Below, one piece after another: positions 10,430-22,740 of a stretch of 64,000 bases of DNA; the stretch's first letter is position 1; each line of letters opens with the position of its first letter. Under the pieces are notes generated by a model. The model saw only the letters and a list, made by a program, of their open reading frames with translations, searched no databases and was not told the origin of the DNA. Source of the stretch: Fasciolopsis buskii (lineage: Eukaryota > Platyhelminthes > Trematoda > Plagiorchiida > Fasciolidae); the NCBI GenBank assembly GCA_008360955.1, contig LUCM01008957.1:37324-101323 (forward strand). Direction: 5' to 3'. Both the position numbers and the translations under genes were made by a program.

Positions 10430-11175
10430 CGCTGCCAGTTAAGATAGGGTGGACGAGTTGTGTCAGTAGGTTGGTAAGGGAGAGGCATGGACATGGATTC
10501 TACTGCGAACTACCCTGTGGTCGATCCCTGGAAATTTACTTCCGACATGAACCAAGGTGTGGTAATCACCGTGTGTAAAGATGAGATCTAACATATTTCT
10601 GGTGGGTGATGCCATGTGCTGTACCCAACTCTCATGATGTAGATGAGAGACAAAGGATGTTAGGCTTGGTGAAGCCGTAATCGTGGATCAGGTTACCCCA
10701 GGGAGATCGAAGTCTTCGGCAATGATTTCCGATGTTGATGGGAGGGATGCAAGGTAGTCAAACGCGTCCGCTGAGGGGGGAGCCCAATTTCAATGTGAGC
10801 TGGAGGGCGGTAGATACAGGCAGTACGGATAACGCTAGACGACACGCTGATAGTAAGCCATACCAATTCATGGATCAATTCCAGTGTATGATGCGTAAGA
10901 ACGGAGACCAATAAGCCTTGCCTTGCATAAACAAAGCAACCGCCCCCACGGTAGTCATTTCTAGTGCCTCTAAAGGATTGGTATCCCGCAAGAGAAGTCG
11001 CAATTTTAGGTACGTCCCCGGTATGCCGGGACTCAGTGATTAAGATTATATCCGGGTTGGAAGACGCAGCAAAGCTTTTAAAGTGAAAGAATTTGTTTGG
11101 GATTGAGCAGCAGTTAATTAGAGCGAAAGAGAAGGGTACGTTGCCGTCGAGGCGGGTTGAGTGGTGGGGTTGCAA
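10430..11175 (-). pseudogene. LINE A ORF2 endonuclease domain
   Basis: APE-type endonuclease that nicks target DNA. The 160-codon frame at 10693-11175 shows INCCSIPNK, DIILITESRHT (catalytic Glu), GTRNDYRGGGCFVYAR and TACIYRPP. After a frameshift, the minus strand of 10430-10600 gives DLIFTHGDYHTL and FPGIDHRVV, the SDH-like end of the domain with Ser replaced by Ile. The preceding frame start (Met-Gln-Pro-His) reads through from the ORF1 side, so the true ORF2 start is not defined. Remnant B carries the equivalent region at about 12.7-13.4 kb with DAIFITEFQ. Confidence 0.74.
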
Positions 11176-11639
11176 AGATAGAGACGGTGCGTGGAGGGTT
11201 AATTTTAATGAGAATAGTTGGGTAAGCAGATGGAACCACTTCTATTTTAGTGGGCGTTGAATGAGACACGACAGAAGACGGAGGTGAGGAAGGAGGAAGG
11301 AGGAAGGCATATAGCGTTCTTCTTTATGCTAGCGTAGGAGTAACCCGATATACTGGGAAGACCAGTGTGAAGGGAGGCAGAAAGGGAGTAGGTTTGAGTA
11401 AGAAGAAAGGGGTGGCGGTGGTGGTTCCTAAAGGGGGGAGGAAGAGGGACTTTTCTGGCCAGATAGGGGCGGTCAAAAAAGAGACATTAGCGGAATGGGA
11501 TGCGGTCCTTGATTTGGGCCGAGGCGCTGGTAAGCGGAAGTTGGTGGCATTACCGATATTACTGTGTAAGTGTGCCTAGTGGAGGCCAGAGACAGCTGTC
11601 CTGGGAACCGTCAGTGCAGGCCTAAGTAAACCGAAAACT

Positions 11640-13440
11640 AGGGTAGAATGGGTTCGGTGATATTAAAGAATCTAACTTTAAATATGAGAAATTGGGAAGG
11701 GATGCGGTCAAAATCATAAGACCAATGAGGTTAGATGACTGCAAAAGCAACATCCCGATCCAACTAGTTCGCTGAAAAGTTAGAAATACAGTAATTGCGG
11801 ATGGAACAGAAGCGAAATTTGAGTAAGCCGTGCTCTCTGGGGCTAGGGAGTTCGAAAGTTGAGGGGTGATCCACGACTGAATACATGACCGTCATCATCC
11901 TGGAGAAAACAGGCATGTGGTTATTGGGATGATAATTAGACGAATCAAACCAAGATCCATCCTTACGAGGGAGTTCATTACAGAGTGCTTCAACTGGATC
12001 GGAAATACGCCAGAGCTTATTGGAAGTGTAAAAGAGTGAGCAGAATTAAGGGTAGATCAGGGCCGTAAGCAAAACAGCCACTGGGGGAGGCTATCAGGGT
12101 TTTGGCTAGCCCCTGGCTTGAAACTATCTGAGTGGCGCATGTTGACGGGCAAAATAGATGAGACAGGTTTGGTTCTGCCCTTTATATGCGATGGGTTCTT
12201 GACTATGGCTGTGGCCACGGAATAGGCAAAAAATAATTGATTACTTCAGCCATGTTTTTCGGAGTTGTGAAAGACCTAGCATCAAACACGGAAATCTTTC
12301 TATCATGAGACCTTACTTTTATAGTTTTGAAAGTTTTGTGAGACGGTTTGATGCCCCAGTGCATTGTCTTCTTTCTTCCGAAGTAAAGATTGACCTAGAA
12401 GCGAGATGGCTTTGGAAGGACTTCTCGGAGTGATAAACTTGGAACAATTATGTCATGGGAAATTTCATTCCTAACTGAACGTGTTTTGCATTTATGGGGT
12501 AAATTTGTGCAGTTGTGTTTCTGGTCATTCGCTAGTTAATAATCAGTTTTTAATTGCGGCCGTCCGCTTCGAGATGAAATCCCTCCGCAACCCTCTGTGG
12601 GTTCATTCGCTAGGAAAATATTCGCCATTTACCATGGCTTGCTAGAAAGTGTGCCTACCGCCAGTTAAGACAAGGCGAGCGAGTTGTATGGAAAAGGAGA
12701 TTAGGAAGGGAAGGACGAATTCGGATCTTACCATGAATTTCCCCGTGGTCGCTCCCTGGAAATTTGCTCGCAACATAAGTCGAGGTATAAAGTAAAGCAT
12801 ATGTAAAGATGAGGTTTAGTATATTATTACTTCTGGTGCGTGACGTAACCTGCCGAGTTCAACCGCGTGATTCGGGTGCGAGACAAACGCTGGTTGTTTT
12901 GGTAGTGCCAATGTCGCGGACTAACCTAACCCAGGTAATGCGAAATCTCCGGGACTAATTTTGGATGCCGATGGAATGGGACAAGAATGTCAGATTCACC
13001 CAATAAGGGGGAGAAGCATATTTCAGTTTGAGATGGAGGGCAATAAGCACGGGCAAAACGGATGACACAGGCGGCACCTTGATTGTTATCCATACCAATT
13101 ATTGGGTAAGTTTAGGCAGATTTAAGTGCGAGGTGCTTAGGAAGGAGATTGATAGGTTTCGCCATACGTAGTCAGGGCAACCGTCCCCACCACTGTCGTT
13201 TCTGCTAAGTCTACAGAGTTGGTGTAGAAAAGGGAGGCCGCGTTATTAGATTTGTCCTCTTTAAGCTGGAACTCAGTGATAAAGATTGCATCCATGTTGG
13301 CGGAAGCAGCAAACAACTTTAGGGGGAATTAGTTTAGTTTGGATAAAACGACAGTTGATTAACACATAAAGAGGTCTACGCTGCCTCCAAGGAGCGGCGA
13401 GACGTGCAGTTGCAAAGACAGAGAGGTGGTACATGTTGAT
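11640..13440 (-). mobile_element. CR1-class LINE remnant B (endonuclease to RT start)
   Basis: An older copy of the same family as A, same orientation, offset about 2.25 kb. Matched plus-strand landmarks include CAGAGTGCTTC (9725/11979), the CCATCAGGGCCTT/CTATCAGGGTTTT pair (9836/12090), GGTCGATCCCTGGAAATTT/GGTCGCTCCCTGGAAATTT (10522/12748) and GCAACCGCCCCCAC/GCAACCGTCCCCAC (10934/13178). Minus-strand translation keeps only fragments such as DAIFITEFQ. No long open frame remains. The sequence ends near 11.64 kb, where remnant A's ORF1 tail begins. Confidence 0.65.
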
Positions 13441-13459
13441 TCATGGGTAATGGAAATAT

Positions 13460-14000
13460 TTAAGCATTTGGTTGATAATAATGCTGTTTTGATGGACGCT
13501 GAAAAAGATGCAGCAGAAGACTTTGAGGGTTAACTATACGGATAGCAGATGATATCGATTGGCACATTAGCATGGGAGTAATTCGAATATATTTGGATCG
13601 GGAAGAAGAGGTTTGATTGTAATTTGGAGTGGAAGGAGAAAATTGTTGACCGGGATGGTATGGACGAAAAAGAGATTTTGGTGAAAAGGGGTAAGGAACT
13701 TGTGCTTGAGCTTGAACGCTGGGAAGCAGAGGTCGGTGACTGTGACGGCATGATGGGTGAGGCCTGCGAAGTGAGGGCCGTGGGTACACTGAAACAAAAA
13801 TGCTAGAATTTGATAGAGAATAGCTGGAGCATTACCGGATTGTTTTGAGTCTTTGTTGCGGTTTTCCTCCGGCCTGGAGATTCTCTCAACGATGAACTCT
13901 CGACCGTCGTGAAAGTGCATGAAGGCAGGGAGCAGTCGATGCTTTTAAAGCAAGGCAGTTTGGGGCATTTGGGTGACGGGAACAACCAGGGGCTGAAACA
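13460..14000 (-). pseudogene. LINE B ORF1 C-terminal tail (candidate)
   Basis: Overlapping minus-strand frames of 60-117 codons, rich in Pro, Ser and His (for example RPSLRRPHPSCRHSHRPLLP), directly upstream of the endonuclease of remnant B. Position and composition match the Pro/Ser-rich ORF1 tail of the left-edge element and the short equivalent in A at 11.2-11.6 kb. There is no RRM motif here. The frame is broken and could also be chance low-complexity sequence. Confidence 0.4.
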
Positions 14001-16590
14001 AGGAAGTGTCTGATTAGTTGGGCCTCTGGTTTGATAGCTCCGATATTTTTCTACCGCGGAGCAAGTTAGTGATAGTCGGGGTATTTGCGGCGCATTTGCG
14101 GTAAAGTTGGGTGATAGATACGGACGAGTTGGGATAAAGACTCATGGTAAAGGAGAGGACGGTAAACTGTTCAAGTCAATAATTGCCTGTGGCAGAGGTG
14201 AGGTCAGGTGAACCGGAGTAAATGCCAGGCTCCTAGCCGTGCCAGGTGCCTTCGGGAATTTTTGTTTGACGGAAATTCTATGAGATCCTTCTTATAAGCG
14301 TTCAAAGGTCCCATCTCTGAATAGTGGCGGTCATGATCGATTGTGGTGGACCTGAAGGGAGAAGAAAAAGTTAGCATAACATCACTCACCGAAACTTCTA
14401 CACAGCAGCGAGACTGAGGTTTTAAAATAGCACTGAACAGTTTCCGCTCAGCATGGGTCCACGTAATATAAAAGATTAGCATGTGTGTCCTTTCAAGTTG
14501 CAAGCAGAGGGAATAACATTTTAGGTCTGCCGAATGGGATGCGACCGAGAACATTATAAAGCAGAGCACTAGAGGCCTATAGATTTCGCTGCTTACTTTC
14601 TAGAGGATTTAAGTCAGTAGACAGAAGAACATTGACGAGATTATGTTGTAGGTTTTTCGGCGTTTTGGTGAGGTGAGTGAGACGAGTCTGCCTTGTTATC
14701 ACCAGTTCTATCAGTAAAACTTTATTGATTTGCTCATGAATGGTTTTCTTGAGTTTTCTTAACTTATTACTACTCTTCACGACCACAGGCGATATTTGCA
14801 GTGCACGCTGAGGGCCGGCGAATGGGCTGTAACTGTGTGAATGCAGTGCGTCTATCAGCCGCGACCCTTCGGCGCATAGGCCGCTGTTTTTGACAGTGGG
14901 CAAATATGTTTAGGATATGCGGAACAAAATGGCTGAGAAGAAGAGATGTCATATTGCATATAAATGTGTGACGAAAGAGGCAAGTGGACAGACCAATAGG
15001 TATCTCAATTCGTGGAGAGAGAAAAATGTGCTAGGATATTTTTTGATATGAGATAACGTTGACGGATGGAAACAGTGTCAGTGGTCGTACTGTGGAAGAC
15101 AGGGTACTGATGATCGTAATAAAATGGAATGCAGTCCATACTTGTTGTTCAAAAAAAATAATTTTTTGATGAATTTTTGGAGAGGAAGAATTATATTCGC
15201 GCTGAAATGTAAAAAAGGCTGACAAACCACGCTAACTCCGAGGACGGCTAAAAGGGTTGGTCAGCAACAACGGGGAAGTGACGACAAGGCAAAATTGCCA
15301 AGCAGACCGAGCAGGAGGATGGTGTCGACGGGTGCGGAAACGCGTGAGCGGGAGAGAAAGTAGATATGCATCCAGTTTCAGTTATTTGCAAAAATGAATA
15401 AACAGGTTCATAGCACTGACTGCGCACACTATGTCAGCATTTGACATAATGTCACGTTAATATCGGCAAAACTGTTTTGTCGTGATTAGGTCAAAGTAAG
15501 ATATTTAAAAACCTTTAGCAAGTATTGTCTATGCGGGAAAAATGTCCCACGGAAATGTGCTACAAAAACTCCCAAGCGCCTAAAAACGCAGAGATGACAG
15601 CTGGAGGACGATGGCGAATGTCGAGGTATGACCCCAGTCCTTTAAAACCGATAGCGCTATGTAACGGATATAACAGTCAAGTTGATAAGATAAAGAACAA
15701 TGAGCATATGACAGTGAAGTGGGAATTAATCAAAGCCAAGCAGAATGTTATGCGTTTTGGATAAAGGAATCGTATTTTTCAACAGTAATGGGGTGATATA
15801 TTGCTATGGCTGATGGCGGCGAAAAACAGTCAAGACTAGGCGGAATTACTTAAATTTTGTTAAAAGTTCAAGAGCTGTTTTTAGAGAGACCATGGAGACC
15901 TCAATATGGTGCGCGATGCACGCATAGGAGGTTTGCGGACAAATGGAATAGTTATTATGATGAAAAAGAAGGCTCGTTTGTGTTACATTTAAAAATAGTT
16001 CACAAATGCGCTACCACTGATGCCTTCCAAGCTGTCATTTTTATATCCAGGATTTTGTGATTGGCTAGCAGAATGAGAGGAGAATTTAAAGGGTGTGTAC
16101 GCCGCTTCACTAGTAGTAGTAACCGCAACCTCGGCCAATCCATTTGGGTAGGGTATCACGGGCGGTCGTTTGCGGAGTTTGGGTAGTCTGTTCGTTGAAC
16201 TGGACCGTACTTGAAGGCTAGACATTGCTAGCAGCGTCCACGCAGGGGTGAATAACGAGCGCATGGGCTAGGATAGGAGCTATGACCTGCAAGGTCAGTG
16301 TCACAACTGCACTTTCTGTTAGCCAATGAACAAGGTCCGTGGTCACGAATGAGCCTGGAGCGATAGTCAGACGGAGAAAGGGCAAGAAAGTTATTTGAGA
16401 TTTGCTCCGGTGTGTGGCTTGGTGGGTGAGCAGATAGTGGAGAAAGATCGGCTACAGGTTTAAAGGTTTGAGAGCAGCTAAACGGTACTGAGAAATTATA
16501 ACTCCAATTCGTCTATGAGGGTTTCCCGATTTCCTGTCTACCTTAAAGTAAGCAGACGGGCGGAGGCGTTTTTAAGGGACTGTGCCATGA
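14001..16590. other. No gene recognised; possible ORF1 debris at 14.2-14.9 kb
   Basis: Minus-strand frames at 14204-14569 (121 codons) and 14577-14903 (108 codons; includes a helical NKLRKLKKTIHEQINKVLL segment) could be remains of the coiled-coil half of a LINE ORF1, but no diagnostic motif is present. From 14.95 to 16.59 kb I see nothing recognisable. Confidence 0.3.
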
Positions 16591-16599
16591 CTCGCAGTG

Positions 16600-16690
16600 C
16601 GCGACTCAGTCAGCTCCGGAAAGTTTGGGCGATGGATTATCCAGCTCTGATTTGAAGCCCAAAAACTCGTGATTAGCCCATCTTATTGCA
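16600..16690. repeat. Dispersed repeat X, copy 2 (inverted relative to copy 1)
   Basis: GACTCGCAGTGCGCGACTCA followed by a GATGGATTATCCAGCTCTGA stretch is the approximate reverse complement of 5391-5480, forming a widely spaced inverted repeat. Confidence 0.5.
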
Positions 16691-17159
16691 GGTTATGTTC
16701 ATGAGAGCACAGAAACTGCATCTTCACGAGTAATTTTTTGTTTTACTGCTTCCTGGCTTCCTGATTTCACGGAATGAGTACCTCAAACCCGCCGTTCGTA
16801 TAATGCACGTCACGTTGTGCTTCCGAGACCGTTAGGAAATCCTTCTGGAACGTCGTTTCTTGGTCATCTAATTCTTCTATAATGCACCCTTTACTATTGC
16901 GACGTAGTTAATGCTGACTTTCAGCTTTACATTTGACATCAGTCACTCGAATTAAGCCCACTGAAAATTGTTCGTCCCGTTAGTGGTTCTGTTCGGTCGC
17001 CTAGGGTTTGTGCCAACAGCAGGCGTTTCGGGTCAGTCGCAAGCAATAAGCACGCCCATTGATGCGTTTGATAATTCAGCGAGCAAGACAACTGTGAGAG
17101 GAGGCTGTTCTCGGCAATGGTTCCACTTGAATCTGGGGCCTTATTGTCAGCCAGTTCAC

Positions 17160-17290
17160 CGTTAATAGCTCAGTGGAACCAGCTGCGCCTCCACTTCCAG
17201 TCGATCAAAGTTGTGGGTTCAAAATTTCCAGATTTATTTCCCAAAACCAGTGGGCGGATTGGTGGTGGACTCCTTCCCTGTTGGGAAGGC
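17160..17290 (+). repeat. tRNA-derived SINE-like sequence
   Basis: TAGCTCAGTGG at about 17166-17176 is a good Pol III A box, and GTGGGTTCAAAATTTCC at about 17213-17229 is a B-box-like sequence about 40 nt further on. The flanking stems do not pair as a tRNA, so this is better read as a tRNA-derived SINE head than a tRNA gene. Confidence 0.4.
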
Positions 17291-17299
17291 AAGACCACT

Positions 17300-19140
17300 T
17301 AATATAACCGCCCGGATCCAAGGTTGGCTTTTTCAGCTATCCATGGCGGTTGCGGCTCCCGTACTCACACTGTGGACTATCAAGCCCAACGACACTGAGA
17401 GATTTCTGGTCTCCTTAAGTACACTTACGCACCCTTCCCAATTGATATTGCCTACTCGATTTCAGTGTGGAAGGTCAGTTGATGACCTTCTTCGAATCTT
17501 TCCTAATTGTGTCAACTTACTGCCCATATTTTGGCAAGGGTTGATCCAGTAAAAAGAAAGAATATGTGACCAGCAAATTTAGCTGGGCCCCAACGTTTTG
17601 TGCGCTCCAAATGGAGGGCCATTTGGCACTCAGGAAAACGGCGCGATTCCTCGCACATCTAACTATGAAGCGTGTGTGCTTAAAGATGAAACGTCCGAGC
17701 CTCAGTTCAGGTAAAGTCAGTCAGCAATTCACAGTACGATTGGCGTAAAAATTGGACTTAAAACACCGTAGATGGCCCTTTGGAACTGCAAAGCAACGCG
17801 CAACCCAATTTGGTGCGAAGCCCAGGATTAAACAAGAATGCTTTGCAAATTCTACTGTACTTTTCATGTCCCAACTTATGTACACAATAACCATACGTTT
17901 GCCAGTAAGCTTCACTCACTATCCAGCCAAAACGTCATCAAGAATAGAACACAAATCTGCGCAAAATAGGAACTCTCGAGGAAAGCTATATATAGAAAGT
18001 ACCTGCTATGTGGTCCAGGAAGATACAAGGCATTCTGCACACTTGGTCAGGTCAAACAACACTTGCCTGGGCGAGGCAGCCAAAACACACAGTAAACGAG
18101 CTGAGCGCCTACGGTCGGCGAAAGTGAGCGGTAAAACGAAAGTGGACCGTAAAAAACAAGCCACCACAAGTCAAGTGCCTTGTGACTGCATCAAATATTC
18201 GTAGAATGATTTAAACTCAAAAGCACAGGGACTAAACAACGAAAGGTAATATATAGGACCACAAATAAAGCGGCCAAAATCACTGTTAGTAAGAGCGAGC
18301 TGGGCGGGAAGAGTTTGGCATCGAAAGAAGAACAAAAAGAAGCGGGTAAAGGAATTTTCAACCAATATAGATATTACAGTGTTGGTGTAATCTGGAAACA
18401 GCGCATAACATTGCCCACTTACTCCAAACCAAGTAACATGACTTCTTTTGGATAAAATCGTGGCCTATTGGCGGTTTCCCGAGTGCTCTGGGATTTTTAA
18501 ACATTCAGCAAATCAGATATTCTGGCCAATCCCACCTGTCTTAATCATTATTCCCATCTACCCTTCTAGCAAAGATTCAAGTAAATTCATTTATGATGCC
18601 CGCTATACTTGTGGATAAACCTGGATGACCACCGTTTGTGCTGTGATTTCACTGGGCAGAAACCAACAGTAAAATCAGCTGCTATTGCTCTAGTTAATTT
18701 ACTTCTCACATTTCGGCTCATTCACCTTCAGTTATCCTCTCCTGTCACTTCGCCTACTTCCTTCATTGGCCCAAACCTGTCATGACAGGTGGATCAGGAT
18801 TACCGTCAACGGCCAAGTGGTCCAAAAACGTTGTCTCATGGCTTCGCACCGGCCACTAACTTTCGGGAAATCAGCAGACTCTAAGACCGCCGTCTGCTGA
18901 GGCAAGTCGTTGAAAATACCATGTCCACACTACAATAATTGCATCAACGCCAACCATCATTTAATAATAATCCGCCATGCTTCAGGAAAAATTCCGAGCA
19001 ACATGCTCTGCTGGATGATTAGACGTTGCAACGGTGTAACGCAACCCTTAGAGAAGCGTTGCTCAAAGATGGAGTCGAAAAACGGATGAGGTAATACCAC
19101 ACGTGGTTATCAGCAGGTTAACAGGGGCATCGTTTGGCAA
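17300..19140. other. No gene recognised
   Basis: Several plus-strand frames of 60-150 codons (for example 17752-18204) have no recognisable domain, no initiation context of note and no repeat partner that I could find. 18.4-19.0 kb is AT-rich without long frames. Confidence 0.35.
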
Positions 19141-19145
19141 ATCGC

Positions 19146-19222
19146 TCTGCGTTTAGATGCATCAATAGTGCGTATTGCAGCGCGAAATTCGGTTGGAGGA
19201 CAGCGATGGATGTCAAAATGTG
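19146..19222. repeat. Dispersed repeat X, copy 3
   Basis: GTTTAGATGCATCAATAGTG and the following GCGCGAAATTCGGTTGGAGG stretch match 5482-5556 in the same orientation, with many substitutions. Confidence 0.45.
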
Positions 19223-19899
19223 GCTGTGATGTTCGCAATTCAAAAAAATGTATGCAACGTTCACGGAAGTTAATCGGCGGCAAATGAAGTCAATATGTCA
19301 TGCGTGACGGACTAACAATTTGTAAACCTGTCTAAAGCGACTGGAGTAAAAACGGAGGTAGGAAATACACAAGTACCATCAAAATGGGAATGGAAGCCAA
19401 AAGTGGATTCTGCAACCGAGGAAATACACAAAATCCCATCGGAAGTGTGGAGCAGAACAGAATAATGACGTGCATAATGGTGACTCATTGCTTGAAGGTT
19501 CTGCGAGAGAAAGCTTTCCCAAGTGCGAGTAAGAAAATGAAGAGTAGTATGCAGTAGCTTAAATAAACTATACAGAGGCAATGCGAAGCGAGGTTGGATC
19601 TTTTTGCCTCCTCTCAGCGGGAGATCAGATTGTTATCAGTCACCTTGTGAATAATATTCCAGGGAGAATTGGAACAGGTGTCCGAAGGTATGAGGATAGC
19701 CAAATGGCAGAGTTTATACGCGAGTGACTTCGTAATTTTTCGCTGTTGATGTGATTGGCATGTTAGCCGTGGTCATGTTAACCTGTGCAGTAAAGATTTG
19801 CTGATCACTGTACGTTTACGTTAGAGATCACATTACGTGACCTCCAGTTCCAAGCGGAGCAGTAGCAGAGACCGTAATTTGTTATTGGCGAAACTTGCT

Positions 19900-20205
19900 G
19901 GTTAATAGCGTCCATCCGTTTGCGCAAGGCTTGAATTGTTCTTCTTTTTGACCCACCTGACTCGTGCCCGCGGTGCGTCTAGACAGCCTGAAATATAGAG
20001 AAAACGATAGTCTGTAATGTGTTTTATCTGAGGGGTTATGATGAGTGGCAAAGAAAATGTAGATTTGTAAATAAAAGGGCTCAGAAATACGGGAGTGAAT
20101 GGGAGAACGGGGGAGCATATCCATGTTACTAGCACGTTTGCGAGCTGGGCAGCGCTGGGAATAATGACACTGTGTATTTCTCGATTTACGAGAGGCATGC
20201 GCAAG
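19900..20205 (-). mobile_element. CR1-class LINE ORF2 C-terminal tail fragment
   Basis: The minus-strand 100-codon frame contains HSVIIPSAAQLANVLVTW, resembling the conserved ORF2 C-terminal tail (S..PSA..LWN.L), followed by hydrophobic sequence. The related tail lies at 8.03-8.23 kb. The upstream RT is not recognisable. Confidence 0.48.
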
Positions 20206-20209
20206 GCAA

Positions 20210-21800
20210 GATCAAATTTTTACAGAGATGATTCACAGGAAATGTAGATGATAGGTGAAGGATAGATAGATGATAGAGTCATTGCAGAGGCTCACTGGGA
20301 AGTGGAATGATAAACTGCAAATCAATGGGGAAAGTACAGGTATGAGAGCGAAAGGCAAAAAAATAGAGAACTTAACTTTAAAGACCAAAAAGAGTTGCCT
20401 GGGACTGTTTGCAAGCAGCGGACTACGAGCCATTTCGTGGTTAAGTGCACTAAATGTGCTCAACGCTGGCGCACAACACGGACGGAGCCCAAAGGTGGAT
20501 ATTGTTATATGGCTAGAGACACCAAACATCGGGAGCGTTACTTAATGGACGGAAACGTTAAGCTGAAGAGACGACAAGCAGTGGTAAGGCGGAATTGGGC
20601 GGAAGTGGTGAAAACCATGCGGAACGTCGGGCAAATTGGATGAGACACGTAGCTGACAACAAATGGCCAAAAAATGCTGAGAGCGGAAAAAGATTGCCTC
20701 AAAGTATCTGGAAGAAATTTGTTAAGCTTTGGATATGAACCTCCGAGGATAGTGATTATATCTACATATATGGTGGTAAGCTCTACCGAGAGGCGCGTCA
20801 GATAAGAGAAATTATGTGTATGAACACCCCTTAAATACACTGACCAAGAATGTCCTCTATGCTACCGTTTACTTTGTCGCATCTTTTGATCTTAGTCAGC
20901 AGTACGGATGGGGAATAAGAGGTGCGCAAGCCGTTCCGGAGACAGCAGCAATCGCGGTTTTCCTCGATCGCAAAGATGCGAGTTGAGATATCCAGTGCCA
21001 TGATCCGCGTAGTTACCGTTGACCGGGCCGGAACTCCAACGCCAGTTCTAGCTAACAGGTTCTCAATGGGAATGATCGGGTGGCATATTTGGAATCGCCA
21101 TCAGGAGCGTTAGCATCGCGCCTGCTGCGGATGAGAGATCTGAAACGCAAGAGAAAAGCAGTCTGGCTTGGGTGACAGCTTGGGGGTATGGTGATTGTTG
21201 GATCGCGGCAAAATATCTGCAACATGATGCATCTATTCCGTAAAATGTGGTAACTAGAATGAACAACGGTAGCAGTTTTAGGCGCAGTTCAAGGTAAGGG
21301 GCTACCAAGAACGACCTATTTAGCCCTGCCAAGTCAGTGAAGAGGATAAGATGGCATGAAGAGCGAGAAGTACACAGGCTGGTGTTTAAAATCGTAGGAC
21401 GAGATGAGAGCATGGATCCAAAAATAAGTACGTTGACATTTTCGTCCGCCCACATTGGGAGAATTTCGAGAGTTAGTTGCTCAAGCCACTGGTGAAGAGG
21501 GTACATTACTACAAGGGAGGTCATACAGTGCATTAGCGGGGACGCTTGATAAAATGAGGAAGTTAAAGGTGAAGCCGAATCCCTGATGGTGATCTCAGCA
21601 AAGATTCAGCCACCAACTAAACTTCTATCCCATGTTCGTAGGCCTCGTCTAGTCCAATGTTAGCTCGTGTCAGGTTAATTGAGAATTGGACATCCAGTAA
21701 CTTTGCCAGCTGGGCTTTGAACTGGGCTTAATTTGGGCGCGACCGCAGGAAACTAGGGAGTTTTTCCACAGTTTCGAGTAAGCAACTGTGGAGAATTTAG
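20210..21800. other. Decayed LINE-like sequence without clear domains
   Basis: A minus-strand frame at 21063-21533 (156 codons) contains NVLIFGSM and LILFTDLAGLN, which could be the remains of LLGDFN and LDLIFT..GLN motifs from the second half of a LINE endonuclease; this is tentative. A stretch near 20950 (GGTTTTCCTCGATCGCAAAG) matches 23287 and loosely 13860. Confidence 0.3.
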
Positions 21801-21818
21801 TCCTGATCGATAGTCGAG

Positions 21819-22560
21819 TCAGAGGTATTCTAAACGAGTAGTATCCCCTAGGAAGTGGATAATGGGACTACCGGCGTCGCGTGTGACGTTTGTAGTAGAG
21901 TGGACATTATTATGGCAAAGACTAAAGAGAACTGAAAGGTTTAATTTAACTCGACGAAGCGACAATGGTTCAAGTCCAAGCAGCTCGCATCTGGCCCTGT
22001 AGTTTAAGCTAGATGAAGGACCTAGGAGATTTCCAGTGAATGCACGCTGCACATTCTTGGTTGCAATTCGATCGACTTTACGCATATGCGTAAAGATAAT
22101 CGGGCAGTACTGGAGGTGGGGCCTAGCATGGGACTTGGTGATACTTCCGCAGTCTTGAGTGCGGAATGCCCTTAAGGTCATTGTAGCGGTTCTCTTAGCT
22201 ATAGCGGTCTGATGGTAAGCCTGCCCGTGGAAAATGAAAGAGCAGGGCTATTGTAACCCTAAGTCCTTTACTGTGTGCGATACAAGAATTGGCATGCCGT
22301 TTATAGAGAGGGCGTCCGGAGGAACATGGCATTTACTTGTTATCGGAGAGCTTTTGTCAGCACAGAACTCCATAAGCCACTTGGAATACCAGTTATCAAA
22401 AGACTCTAGGTCTTCAATAATAGATGCAAGAGTGGAGCTGAATGAAACAGCCCCAAAAGTGTAGACTATTTTGATTTCATCGGCAAACAGGAATGGTGTG
22501 TCACGACGAATAGTTTTGTTCCAAGGGTAGACCCGCCTTCAATCTGTTCGGACTATTCCA
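21819..22560 (-). mobile_element. CR1-class LINE remnant, RT palm end to thumb
   Basis: Minus-strand reading from about 22500 gives FLFADEIKIVYTF: the palm motif C with the second Asp replaced by Glu, so the RT is inactive. It is followed by SIIEDLESFDNWYSKWLMEF and CADKSSPIT. After a frame change, 21819-22181 (120 codons) gives ARPHLQYCPIIF, NVQRAFTGNLLGPSSSLNYR and CELLGLEPLSLRRVKLNL, the conserved post-palm region. It differs more from A than C and D do, so it probably belongs to a second CR1-class family. Confidence 0.72.
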
Positions 22561-22599
22561 TATACCTAGCGGTCAGAAAGGATTAATCTCAGGTAATGT

Positions 22600-22740
22600 G
22601 AATGTTACACTGGTATATTAGGTTCTCTTGTGCCCTTACCTGGAGTGCTATGAAAAGCAGAGGCGAGCCAGAAATAGGGGATGCGTCATAGCTTGGGCCT
22701 CAGATAGTCTGGTGCGTGCAATCTGGTCAGGATCTAACCT
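22600..22740. repeat. Repeat block shared with 8255-8345
   Basis: TTAGGTTCTCTTGTGCCCTT and the following CCAGAAATAGGGGATG-like segment match the plus strand at 8278-8345. Probably part of a LINE tail. Confidence 0.42.

Larger units (their letters stand above)
8370..11620 (-). mobile_element. CR1-class LINE remnant A (ORF1 tail, endonuclease, RT)
   Basis: The most complete ORF2 on the left side. In minus-strand order it has a Pro/Ser-rich ORF1 tail (about 11.6-11.2 kb), an APE-type endonuclease (11.18-10.43 kb), a linker (10.25-9.88 kb), RT fingers (about 9.85-9.5 kb), an assembly gap, RT palm with FADD box (9.44-8.78 kb) and thumb (8.77-8.49 kb). Frameshifts separate the pieces. It abuts remnant B, which repeats much of the same sequence 2.25 kb to the right in the same orientation, so the two look like tandem insertions of related elements. 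Confidence 0.75.

Noticed and set aside
17211..17552. 113-codon plus-strand frame as a gene
   Set aside because: No domain, and it begins inside a tRNA-derived SINE-like sequence; likely a chance frame.
22234..22464. Plus-strand 76-codon frame
   Set aside because: It is antisense to the LINE RT segment with FADEIK and SFDNWYSKWLM on the minus strand.
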